From: Acidimicrobiaceae bacterium
Lineage (GTDB): Bacteria; Actinomycetota; Acidimicrobiia; Acidimicrobiales; RAAP-2
DNA length: 15,048 nucleotides
Assembly: GCA_030838245.1 (NCBI GenBank)
Contig: JAUTXB010000233.1
Coordinates: 1 to 15,048, forward strand
Direction: 5' to 3'
The notes below the pieces were generated by a model. It did no database searches. It was not told where the DNA came from and worked only from the letters and a program-made list of their open reading frames with translations. The translations under genes and the position numbers were made by a program. Positions 6,544 to 13,215 of the stretch are shown here, piece by piece (position 1 is the stretch's first letter; every line of letters begins with the position of its first letter).

Positions 6544-7859
6544 GCGCCGGGGCTGAGGACGCCATGCAGGTCCGCGGGGGCCACGCCTTGGTGGGCTTGG
6601 TCCGGGTCCCCGGTGACAAGTCCATCTCCCATCGTGCCCTGCTGTTGGCTGCGCTGGCCGACGGCGAGTCGAGCATCACCGGGTTGTCCGACGGGGATGA
6701 CGTGCACCGCACGCTGGTCGGCATCCGGGCCCTCGGGGCTGACGTGTCCGAGGACGACGGCACCGTCTCGGTGACCGGAGGCCGTGGCCGCCTCCATGCC
6801 GCCACCGAGCCCCTCGACCTCGGGAACTCGGGCACCGGCATGCGCCTGTTCGCCGGTGTGGTGGCCGGGCTCGACGGGACCACCGTGCTGACGGGGGACT
6901 CCTCGCTGATCAGCCGACCGATGGACCGGGTGGCCGAACCGCTCGAGCTGATGGGGGCCACGGTGGTCGGCCACGGAGCACGTTGCCTGCCTCCCGTCGA
7001 GATCACCGGTGGGCAGCTGGGGGCCATCGACTACCGGCCGCCGATGGCCAGTGCGCAGGTGAAGTCGGCCGTGCTCCTGGCCGGGATCGCCGCCACCGGG
7101 GAGACAGTGGTTCGTGAGCCGGTGCCGACCCGGACCCACACCGAGGACATGCTGGCCGCCGCCGGTGCACGCATCTCGGTGGCGGACGAGCAGGGGGAGC
7201 GGGTGGTCCGCGTACGCCGGTCGGACCTTCGACCCGGACGGACCGTCGTGCCCGGCGACCCGTCGCAGGCCGCCTTTTGGGTGGTGGCCGGCCTGGTCGT
7301 ACCCGGGAGCGAGGTCACGGTTCCGAACGTCTATCTCGGCCCCCAACGAGCCGGGTTCCTCGACGTGCTCCGGCGCATGGGCGCCCGGATCGAGGTGTCC
7401 GATCGGTCGGGCGAGACGGGCACGATCGTCAGCCGCACCACCGCGCTGCGGGGCACCGAGGTCCGCGCCGAGGAGATCCCCTCCCTCGATGAGGTGCCCA
7501 TCCTGGCCATCGCCGCCGCGGTGGCGACGGGCGGGTCACGGTTCCGGGACATGGGCGAGCTCCGGGTGAAGGAGTCCGACCGGCTGGTGGGCACGGTGGC
7601 CATGCTCCGCGCCCTCGGCGCCGAGGCCGAGGTGAAGGGGGACGACCTGTTGGTGGCGGGCGGCGCCACCTTCCGACCCGGCCGGTTCGACTCGGCGGGG
7701 GACCACCGGATGGCCATGGCCACGGCCATCGCGGGGGTGGCCTGCGGGTCCTCGTCCGACGTGACCACCATCATCGGCTGGGGCTCGGTGGGGACCAGCT
7801 ACCCGCGGTTCTCCATCGACCTGTCCACCCTGTCCGAGGCGAGAGCGAGCGGTGCGTGA
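6540..7859 (+). CDS. aroA: 3-phosphoshikimate 1-carboxyvinyltransferase (EPSP synthase)
   Basis: AroA transfers the enolpyruvyl group of PEP to shikimate-3-phosphate in the shikimate pathway. It is the target of glyphosate. The 439-residue product shows GDKSISHR (25-32), LGNSGTGMR (94-102), SSLISRPMDR (121-130) and VKSAVLLAG (174-182). THTEDML (199-205), PGDPSQAAFW, SLDEVPILA with the catalytic-type D317, RVKESDRL (342-349) and GDHRMAMA (387-394) follow. NSGT in place of the enterobacterial NAGT resembles Firmicute-type enzymes. I do not infer glyphosate tolerance. The ATG overlaps the tyrA stop as ATGA. A second in-frame ATG at 6564 is nearer the conserved part and could be used instead. The stop overlaps the cmk GTG. 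Confidence 0.97.
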   Translation: MSAGAEDAMQVRGGHALVGLVRVPGDKSISHRALLLAALADGESSITGLSDGDDVHRTLVGIRALGADVSEDDGTVSVTGGRGRLHAATEPLDLGNSGTGMRLFAGVVAGLDGTTVLTGDSSLISRPMDRVAEPLELMGATVVGHGARCLPPVEITGGQLGAIDYRPPMASAQVKSAVLLAGIAATGETVVREPVPTRTHTEDMLAAAGARISVADEQGERVVRVRRSDLRPGRTVVPGDPSQAAFWVVAGLVVPGSEVTVPNVYLGPQRAGFLDVLRRMGARIEVSDRSGETGTIVSRTTALRGTEVRAEEIPSLDEVPILAIAAAVATGGSRFRDMGELRVKESDRLVGTVAMLRALGAEAEVKGDDLLVAGGATFRPGRFDSAGDHRMAMATAIAGVACGSSSDVTTIIGWGSVGTSYPRFSIDLSTLSEARASGA

Positions 7860-8650
7860 CCGGCGGGCCGACCATCGCCATCGACGGGCCGGCCGGGGCC
7901 GGGAAGTCGACGGTGTCGCGGGCTGTTGCCGACCACCTCGGTTTGGACCGACTGGACACCGGGGCCATGTACCGGGCGGTGGCCTGGGCCGCCCTGCAGC
8001 GCCATCTCGATCTGGGTGACGACCGCGGGCTGGCCGACCTGGCCGAGACCCTGTGGATCGACGTCGGGGAACAGATCCTGGCCGATGGCACCGACGTCAC
8101 CACAGCCATCCGAAATCCCGACGTCAACCAGGCGGTGTCGGTGGTGGCGGCCAGTGCCAGCGTTCGGGCCGTCCTGGTCGCTCGGCAGCGCCAGTGGGTG
8201 GTCGACCACGGCGGCGGGGTGGTGGAGGGTCGCGACATCGGATCGGTGGTGTTCCCCCATGCCGACCTCAAGGTGTACCTCACGGCCAGCCCCGAGGAAC
8301 GGGCTCGTCGCCGATCGGAAGAGGGTCCCGACGGCGTGGCCCGCCGGGACCGGCTCGACAGCACCCGGGCCGCGTCCCCGCTGGAGGTGGCCGATGGGGC
8401 TCATGTGGTGGACACCACCGGTCGCTCGGTGGACGATGTGGTGAAGGAGGTCCTGGGATGGCTGTTAAAACAGGCTCGGATGCGGGAGCGGACGCCGGTG
8501 CCGACGACATCTCCCCGGGCGAGGTGGCTGTCGACACCCGGTTCACGCCCATCTACCGCTTCCTCCGTCTCTTGGTCCGGGGGCTCAACCGGCTCCTCTT
8601 CCGGACCACGGTCGAGGGTGAGGACCTGGTGCCCGCCGATGGGCCGGTGA
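7856..8650 (+). CDS. cmk: Cytidylate kinase, with an anomalous C-terminal extension over plsC
   Basis: Cmk phosphorylates CMP and dCMP with ATP for nucleotide supply. The P-loop GPAGAGKST is at residues 11-19. LDTGAMYRAVAW (33-44), the IRNPDVNQAVS block, VEGRDIGSVVFP with the substrate-binding R126 and D127, and RRDRLDSTRAASPL (163-176) follow. Family-like sequence ends near residue 204, where a normal stop would be expected. The frame instead stays open for about 60 more Arg/Ser/Pro-rich codons that lie over plsC and look like an out-of-frame reading of it. The 264-residue total exceeds the usual 215-230. A TAA exists in the next frame at 8466-8468, so a one-base difference would restore a normal end. 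The GTG start overlaps the aroA stop (GTGA). Confidence 0.9.
   Translation: MTGGPTIAIDGPAGAGKSTVSRAVADHLGLDRLDTGAMYRAVAWAALQRHLDLGDDRGLADLAETLWIDVGEQILADGTDVTTAIRNPDVNQAVSVVAASASVRAVLVARQRQWVVDHGGGVVEGRDIGSVVFPHADLKVYLTASPEERARRRSEEGPDGVARRDRLDSTRAASPLEVADGAHVVDTTGRSVDDVVKEVLGWLLKQARMRERTPVPTTSPRARWLSTPGSRPSTASSVSWSGGSTGSSSGPRSRVRTWCPPMGR
8444..8451 (+). promoter_or_regulatory. Strong Shine-Dalgarno sequence fixing the plsC start
   Basis: AAGGAGGT is a full anti-16S match and lies 6 bases before the ATG at 8458. It is the best ribosome-binding site I see in the window. It establishes the plsC start and shows that plsC is translated independently of the cmk reading frame. Confidence 0.8.
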
Positions 8651-9183
8651 TCATCGCCCCGATCCACCGGTCCTTCGTCGACTTCTTCGTGGTGTCCGAG
8701 GTGACCAGGCGCAAACTGCACTACATGGCCAAGGACAGCCTGTGGAAACGGCCGCGCTTCGGGCGGTTCCTGCTGTCCATCGGCGCCTTTCCCGTGCACC
8801 GGGAGTCGGCCGACCGGGAGGCCCTTCGCCGGGCCCAGAACGTGCTCGAGGCCGGTGAGGTCCTGGTGCTCTTTCCCGAGGGCGCACGGCGGACCGGCTC
8901 GACGGTAGGCGAGCTCCATGAGGGTGCCGCCTTCCTGGCCGCTCGGACCGGGGCGACCATCGTGCCCGTGGGTATCGGAGGGACCCTGTCGGTCATGCCC
9001 AAGGGGACCCGCTACCCGCGGCCCTCGAAGGTCCACATGATCGTGGGCCAGCCCCTGGCCGCGCCGGCCCGTTCCGCCGGCGGTCGGGTGCCGAGAAGCC
9101 AGGTGCACCAGCTCACCGAGGACCTGCGTACGTCCATCCAGGACCTCTACCAACGGGCGGTGGACAGCACCGGCCACCCCTGA
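8458..9183 (+). CDS. plsC: 1-acyl-sn-glycerol-3-phosphate acyltransferase (PlsC family)
   Basis: The enzyme acylates lysophosphatidate at sn-2 to make phosphatidate at the inner membrane face. The 241-residue protein carries the acyltransferase blocks in order. They are HRSFVD (H70 to D75, the catalytic HX4D), GAFPVHR (109-115), LFPEGARRTGS (138-148) with the glycerol-phosphate-binding region, and IVPVGIGG (168-175). The first 22 residues are an Ala/Gly/Asp tail with an AGAD-type repeat, likely disordered. A longer upstream reading in this frame is out-of-frame cmk and was rejected because of the ideal ribosome-binding site at 8444-8451. The cmk-plsC pairing is a widely conserved neighbourhood. 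The stop is 9 bases from the convergent glycosyltransferase stop. Exact acyl donor and acceptor are not readable. Confidence 0.92.
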   Translation: MAVKTGSDAGADAGADDISPGEVAVDTRFTPIYRFLRLLVRGLNRLLFRTTVEGEDLVPADGPVIIAPIHRSFVDFFVVSEVTRRKLHYMAKDSLWKRPRFGRFLLSIGAFPVHRESADREALRRAQNVLEAGEVLVLFPEGARRTGSTVGELHEGAAFLAARTGATIVPVGIGGTLSVMPKGTRYPRPSKVHMIVGQPLAAPARSAGGRVPRSQVHQLTEDLRTSIQDLYQRAVDSTGHP

Positions 9184-9196
9184 GCCCGCGGTTCAG
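9180..9196. terminator. Small hairpin covering the convergent plsC and glycosyltransferase stops
   Basis: On the + strand CTGAGCC (9180-9186) pairs with GGTTCAG (9190-9196), seven pairs including one G-U, with a CGC triloop. It contains both stop codons of the convergent pair. There is no T-run, so any termination role is a guess. Confidence 0.25.
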
Positions 9197-10032
9197 CGGC
9201 GGCGGCCGAACGAGACGCGGATCCAGCTGATCAAGATGACCCGTGCGTACTGCATCCCAAAGAACAAGTTGCCGCCCTTTTTGGACTCACCCGAGGCCCG
9301 GGGGTGCCAGACGATGGGCCGCTCGCCGAGGCGCCACCCGCGCGACGCTGCGGTGATGACCACCTCGGCCGTCTGGTACTGGTCCTGGCGGAGGAAGGGG
9401 AGGATGTCGGCGATGGTCTCGGCTCGGAAGGCCCGGTAGCCGTTGGACGTATCGGTCAGGTGTTGGCGGGTGATGGCGTTGAGGGCCGATGCGTACAGCC
9501 GCACGCCGGCCCGACGGAACCGGTCGGTGGTCTGGTCCACCCCGAGCCGGCGGGAGCCGATCATGAAATCGGCTTCGTCGTCCAACAGCGGAGTGAGGAG
9601 GGCGTCCATCTCGGTGGGATCGTTCTGGCCGTCGGCATCGAGGGTGACGATGTAACGGGCCCCGTGGGCCAGAGCGAGCTCGTAGGCCAGGCGCAGGGCG
9701 GCGCCATGGCCCAAGTTGACGGGGAGGATGCAGGTGGTGACGCCCGACTCCAGGGCCACCCGGTCGGTGGCGTCGTCGCCCCCGTCCACCACCACCAACG
9801 TGGAGACCCCCAGGTCGCGCACGGACTCGGGCATCGACTTCAACACGTCGCCCAGGTTGGCCTCCTCCTCGTAGGCGGCGATGACGGCGACCACCGGCTC
9901 GAAGGTGAGGTCCGGATAGCGGTCGGCGAACTGGGCCCGGGCCAGGTTGAGGGCCATGTCCCACAGTGCGGCCCGGCGACGGCCTTCCCGGTTGTTGGCG
10001 CGGGTGAACCAACGGTGGCGCTGCGTGGCCAT
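9193..10032 (-). CDS. Family 2 glycosyltransferase (DPM/DPG-synthase-like)
   Basis: A GT-A fold transferase, 279 residues, probably moving a sugar from a nucleotide donor to a lipid or polymer acceptor. Evidence is VVAVIAAYEEEANLGDVL (47-64), VVDGGDDATD (81-90), LPVNLGHGAALRLAYELA, the metal-binding DADG (132-135; LDADGQNDP), and DTSNGYRAFR (194-203), typical of polyprenyl-phosphate sugar synthases. A 45-residue basic N-terminal extension precedes the domain. There is no clear membrane segment beyond a short hydrophobic stretch near 265-273. The start codon overlaps the stop of the HD gene by one base (TGATG), so the two are translationally coupled. Donor and acceptor cannot be told from sequence. 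Confidence 0.88.
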   Translation of the reverse strand: MATQRHRWFTRANNREGRRRAALWDMALNLARAQFADRYPDLTFEPVVAVIAAYEEEANLGDVLKSMPESVRDLGVSTLVVVDGGDDATDRVALESGVTTCILPVNLGHGAALRLAYELALAHGARYIVTLDADGQNDPTEMDALLTPLLDDEADFMIGSRRLGVDQTTDRFRRAGVRLYASALNAITRQHLTDTSNGYRAFRAETIADILPFLRQDQYQTAEVVITAASRGWRLGERPIVWHPRASGESKKGGNLFFGMQYARVILISWIRVSFGRRR

Positions 10033-10586
10033 CAGGCGACGTGGGGATTGCCGAACACAGCCCGGACCTTGGGAGCGAAGTGCTCGAGCGACTCGGTCGG
10101 GTAGTCGGGATCAAAGCTGTTCTGGTCCCATTCGTCGGCGAAGCGCTCGGCGTCGGCGAACCAGGGCTCGTCCCGGTAACGGTCGCGCTGGTTGGGATCG
10201 AGCCCGAAGTGGTGGTAGTAGTGACGGCCCTGGAAGTCCTGATGGGCGACGATGACCGCGGTGATGGCCGGGTCCACGTAGGGCCGGAGCATCTCGGCTG
10301 CGATCCGGGGGTGGTTGGGCACCGAGATGGCCTTGCCGATGTCGTGACAGAGGGAGGCCACCACCCACTCGTCGTTGGCGCCGGCTTCTTCGGCTCGGGT
10401 GGCCGTCTGTAGGCAGTGGGTGAGCTGGTCGACGGCGAAGCCGTCGGTCACCTCGGCCAAGGACTCGAGCAGTCCGAGGACCCGTTCGGCCACCCGGCCC
10501 TGGTTGTTCATCGTCTCGGTCCCGATGACCGCCCATTGCTCGGCGGTGGAGACGTCCATGCTGGGGAAACTGGTTGCGATCGACAT
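10032..10586 (-). CDS. HD-domain metalloprotein, possibly PhnZ/TmpB-like oxygenase
   Basis: The 184-residue protein is a compact all-helical HD-domain protein. Likely metal ligands in order are H57 (QLTHCLQTA), H81-D82 (LCHDIGK), H92 (PNHPRIA), H115 (VAHQDFQG) and D154 (EWDQNSFD). Y123, Y124, H125 and H126 lie in a distinctive RHYYHHFGLD segment. The H57-to-H81 and H81-to-H115 spacings resemble PhnZ, a diiron oxygenase of the HD superfamily. A phosphohydrolase role is equally allowed, so the reaction is unknown. No phosphonate genes lie nearby. The gene lies 41 bases downstream of ispH and overlaps the glycosyltransferase start by one base. No Shine-Dalgarno is visible before the ATG at 10586. 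A later ATG (Met10) is an alternative start. Confidence 0.82.
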   Translation of the reverse strand: MSIATSFPSMDVSTAEQWAVIGTETMNNQGRVAERVLGLLESLAEVTDGFAVDQLTHCLQTATRAEEAGANDEWVVASLCHDIGKAISVPNHPRIAAEMLRPYVDPAITAVIVAHQDFQGRHYYHHFGLDPNQRDRYRDEPWFADAERFADEWDQNSFDPDYPTESLEHFAPKVRAVFGNPHVA

Positions 10587-10594
10587 GGTTACAG

Positions 10595-10607
10595 TTTCGC
10601 GCCGAAA
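10595..10607 (-). repeat. Short inverted repeat in the ispH-HD gene gap
   Basis: TTTCG and CGAAA flank a three-base loop, forming a 5-bp stem 8 bases upstream of the HD gene start. A TAACC sequence follows it directly before the ATG. It could be a weak processing or attenuation element, or chance. Confidence 0.2.
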
Positions 10608-10627
10608 TGCCGCCGATGCCGGTCCCC

Positions 10628-11686
10628 TCAGAGGGCCAGCTCGGCCAGGACGTCGGCGGCCGCTGTGGTTCGATCCTCGCCCAGGATCGGCCCGGTGTCG
10701 GAGGCCGGGGCGGCGGCCAGGAACGTGACGGTGGCAGCCAGGGCCTTCAGGAGGTCTCGCAGCTCCGGTGGGGGAGGGAAGTACTCCTCCTCCACGGTGA
10801 CGGGGACGGCCTCGACGCCGAATTGGGGAGCCAGCCGCTCGACCACCGCTTGAACCAGAGACTCCGGCGCCGAGGCGCCGGCAGTGACCCCGACCGTCCC
10901 GGTCAGGTCGGTGGGGACCTCGGAGGCGTCGTTGACCCGCACCACTCGGGGGCAGCCGAAGGCCACGGCCACTTTCTCCAGCGCGATGGTGTTGGACGAA
11001 TTGGGCGACCCGATCACCACCACGGCATCGGCCTTGCCGGCGATGGCCTTGAGCGCGGCCTGGCGGTTGGTGGTGGCAAAGCACAGGTCGCTTCGATTGG
11101 GCATCCACAGGTCTGGGAACCGCTCCCGGGCCCGGTCCACGATCCCCGCCCATTCGTCGTGGCTGAGGGTGGTCTGGGCCAACAGCGCCATCGGGGGGGC
11201 GGCGTCCCCGGACACTTCCAGATCGGCCAGCGCATCGACGTCTTCGACCTCTTCCACCAGCCGGACGGACTCGGGGGCCACGGCCATGGTGCCCGCCGCT
11301 TCCTCGTGGCCGTGGTGACCCACGTAGAGGACGGTGTAACCCTTGCGGGCCCGGACCTTCAGCTCGTGGTGGACCTTGGTGACCAGGGGACAGACGGCAT
11401 CGACCACCACTCGGCCCTGGTCGCGGGCGGCGACGACCACCTCAGGGGCGGTGCCATGGGCCGAGAGCATCAGCGGGGCACCGGCGGGCACCTCGGTGAC
11501 ATCGTCCACGAAGACCACGCCCAGCGCCCGGAACTCGTCGACCACGTGCCGGTTGTGGACGATCTCGTGGTAGCAGTACACCGGAGGCTCAAAGATCCGG
11601 ACCATCCAGCCCAGGGCCTTGATGGCCTTCTCCACGCCGGCACAGAAGCCCCGCGGCTCGGCCAGGAGTACTCGGTCGACAGGCAC
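10628..11686 (-). CDS. ispH: 4-hydroxy-3-methylbut-2-enyl diphosphate reductase
   Basis: IspH (LytB) carries out the last step of the MEP isoprenoid pathway, reducing HMBPP to IPP and DMAPP with a [4Fe-4S] cluster. The 352-residue protein has PRGFCAGV (11-18), DAVCPLV (96-102) and SDLCFATTNRQ (199-209). These supply the three cluster cysteines C15, C99 and C202. It also has HNRHVV (44-49), SAHGTAP (75-81) and the GHHGHEEAAGTM block with the acid residue at about 129. NSSNT sits near 229-233. The C-terminal 40-50 residues after EEEYFPPPPELRD extend past the usual end. The GTG start is exactly 6 bases from a TAACCT hexamer with no Shine-Dalgarno, suggesting a leaderless mRNA. It leads a three-gene minus-strand unit. 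Confidence 0.96.
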   Translation of the reverse strand: MPVDRVLLAEPRGFCAGVEKAIKALGWMVRIFEPPVYCYHEIVHNRHVVDEFRALGVVFVDDVTEVPAGAPLMLSAHGTAPEVVVAARDQGRVVVDAVCPLVTKVHHELKVRARKGYTVLYVGHHGHEEAAGTMAVAPESVRLVEEVEDVDALADLEVSGDAAPPMALLAQTTLSHDEWAGIVDRARERFPDLWMPNRSDLCFATTNRQAALKAIAGKADAVVVIGSPNSSNTIALEKVAVAFGCPRVVRVNDASEVPTDLTGTVGVTAGASAPESLVQAVVERLAPQFGVEAVPVTVEEEYFPPPPELRDLLKALAATVTFLAAAPASDTGPILGEDRTTAAADVLAELAL

Positions 11687-11692
11687 AGCCCC

Positions 11693-11698
11693 AGGTTA
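11693..11698 (-). promoter_or_regulatory. Leaderless-type -10 hexamer for ispH (TAACCT)
   Basis: On the minus strand TAACCT occupies -12 to -7 relative to the first base of the ispH GTG. Transcription would therefore start at the start codon. It is half of a 9-bp inverted repeat (11691-11699 with 11760-11768) shared with the divergent gene. Confidence 0.55.
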
Positions 11699-11760
11699 CC
11701 GTCGAGTCCGATGCCATCTGGCCCGCCCAGCACCGGGGCCGGCCGCCGCCCTTCACCAAG

Positions 11761-11766
11761 TAACCT
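11761..11766 (+). promoter_or_regulatory. Leaderless-type -10 hexamer for the DUF512 gene (TAACCT)
   Basis: TAACCT occupies -12 to -7 relative to the ATG at 11773, the same spacing as the ispH copy on the other strand. GGAGG (11767-11771) sits between hexamer and ATG. It is too close to serve that ATG but is well placed for the GTG at 11779. Confidence 0.55.
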
Positions 11767-11772
11767 GGAGGA

Positions 11773-13215
11773 ATGTCGGTGCCTCGGGTCACCACGGCAC
11801 CCCGCGTGGTCGCCGTGTCGGAGGCGTCGCCGGCCGACCGATCCGGGCTCTTGCCCGGGGACGAGCTCCTCTCTCTGAACGGGCGGTCGCCCCGCGACGT
11901 CATCGAGTACAGCCTTCTCGTCGACGAGGCCGATCTGGACCTCGTCGTCAAGCGTCGCGGGACGGGTGAGCCCTTCGCTCTGTCCGTGCACAAAGAACAG
12001 GGCGAACCGCTGGGCGCCGAAGTCTCGTCGGCTGTGTTCGACCGGGTCCGCACCTGTGACAACCATTGCGAGTTCTGCTTCATCCACCAGCTGCCCAAAG
12101 GGATGCGGCGGAGCCTCTCCCTGAAGGACGACGATTATCGGCTGTCCTTCCTCTACGGGAACTTCACCACCCTGACCCGCTTCACCGAGATGGACCTGGA
12201 GCGGGTCCTGACCGAGCGGCTCAGCCCGCTCTTCGTCTCCATCCACGCCACCGATCCCGACATTCGGGCCAACCTGTTGCGCAACCGGCGTGGGGCCACC
12301 AGCCTCCGCTGGCTGGGGGCGCTGCTCGAGGGTGGGATCGAGATACACGGCCAGGTCGTGGTGTGCCCCGACCGGAACAACGGGGACATCCTGTCCGACA
12401 CCTTGGCCGGCATCCTGGACCGCTACCCGACCATGGCCACGGTGGCCTGCGTGCCGCTCGGCGTCTCCCGGTTCTCCACCGAGGGAGCCATGCGCCCCCA
12501 TACCCAGGCTGAAGCGGCCGAGGTCTGCGACATCGTCGACCAGTGGCAACAGACGTTCCTCTCGGCCATCGGGCGACGGATGGTCTTCGCCGCCGACGAG
12601 TACTACGTCATGGCCGGGCGACCGTTCCCGACGGCCGAGACCTACGAGGGGTTTCCCCAGCACGAGAACGGGCTGGGCATGGCCCGGGCGTTCGAAGCTG
12701 CCTTTTTCGGCGACGAGTCCTCGGCCCTCGGGGTCCGGCCGGGCTTCTTCGCCTGGGTCGACGGCGCCCCTCCGCTCGGCTACCGGGCACCCCGGGGAGT
12801 CTCGAGCGAGGCCCCCGTACCGGGCCGCGCCCCGATCGGCATCCTCACCGGGGAATACGGCGCCGCCGTGCTGGGCCCCCTGGTGGCCGAACTGGGCCGG
12901 GACGACATCAGGCTGATCCCGGTGGCCAACCACTACTTCGGAGGCAATATCGGCGTGTCCGGCCTCCTGACCGGGACCGATCTGACCCAAGTCCTCAAGG
13001 ACGAGCCGGCCGGCCATCGCTACTTGTTGCCCGATGCCTGCTTGTCACAGGGTCGGTTCCTCGACGACTTGACCGTCGACGACCTCCCGCACCCCGTCGA
13101 AGTGGTGGCCACCGACGGCCTGTCGCTCCGGCGCGTACTGGACGGACCGGCCCCGGGGACGCTCTCAACGGAACGTCCCGCTCGTGTCCCCGTGAGCATG
13201 GGAGCGTCTCGATGA
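11773..13215 (+). CDS. DUF512 family protein with PDZ-like and Cys-cluster (radical SAM-like) domains
   Basis: The 480-residue protein has an N-terminal PDZ-like domain (about 10-75; SPADRSGLLPGDELLSLNG), then C95-X3-C99-X2-C102 (CDNHCEFCF) in a radical SAM-like arrangement that probably binds a [4Fe-4S] cluster. FLYGNFTTLT (126-135) follows, and a C-terminal DUF512 domain has the signature NHYFGGNIGVSGLLTGTDL (386-404). Homologues often lie next to der, but the reaction is not established. The start is ATG 11773 (leaderless) or GTG 11779 (with GGAGG seven bases upstream), a two-residue difference. The stop overlaps the der ATG (ATGA), and its 3' end contributes one arm of a hairpin over the der ribosome-binding site. 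Confidence 0.92.
   Translation: MSVPRVTTAPRVVAVSEASPADRSGLLPGDELLSLNGRSPRDVIEYSLLVDEADLDLVVKRRGTGEPFALSVHKEQGEPLGAEVSSAVFDRVRTCDNHCEFCFIHQLPKGMRRSLSLKDDDYRLSFLYGNFTTLTRFTEMDLERVLTERLSPLFVSIHATDPDIRANLLRNRRGATSLRWLGALLEGGIEIHGQVVVCPDRNNGDILSDTLAGILDRYPTMATVACVPLGVSRFSTEGAMRPHTQAEAAEVCDIVDQWQQTFLSAIGRRMVFAADEYYVMAGRPFPTAETYEGFPQHENGLGMARAFEAAFFGDESSALGVRPGFFAWVDGAPPLGYRAPRGVSSEAPVPGRAPIGILTGEYGAAVLGPLVAELGRDDIRLIPVANHYFGGNIGVSGLLTGTDLTQVLKDEPAGHRYLLPDACLSQGRFLDDLTVDDLPHPVEVVATDGLSLRRVLDGPAPGTLSTERPARVPVSMGASR
13158..13208 (+). promoter_or_regulatory. Hairpin that would cover the der ribosome-binding site
   Basis: Bases 13158-13167 (GACGCTCTCA) pair with 13199-13208 (TGGGAGCGTC), nine Watson-Crick pairs and one G-U, around a 31-base loop. 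The 3' arm contains GGGAG (13200-13204), the only Shine-Dalgarno-like sequence for der, whose ATG is at 13212. Ribosomes finishing the DUF512 gene would open it. The regulatory role is inferred. Confidence 0.5.

Noticed and set aside
6540..7859. Glyphosate-tolerant (CP4-like) EPSP synthase
   Set aside because: NSGTGMR keeps the glycine usual in sensitive enzymes. Sequence reading alone does not support tolerance.
8455..8475. Programmed frameshift at TTAAAAC in the cmk/plsC overlap
   Set aside because: In the cmk frame the bases do not form an X-XXY-YYZ slippery heptamer, and plsC has its own strong ribosome-binding site. An indel or lost stop is simpler.
10574..11878. 434-codon + strand frame opposite ispH
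   Set aside because: ispH carries all three cluster cysteines on the other strand, and this frame is low-complexity Gly/His/Asp sequence.
11470..13017. 515-codon - strand frame opposite the DUF512 gene
   Set aside because: It shadows well-supported genes on both sides, has shadow-like composition and no recognisable motif.
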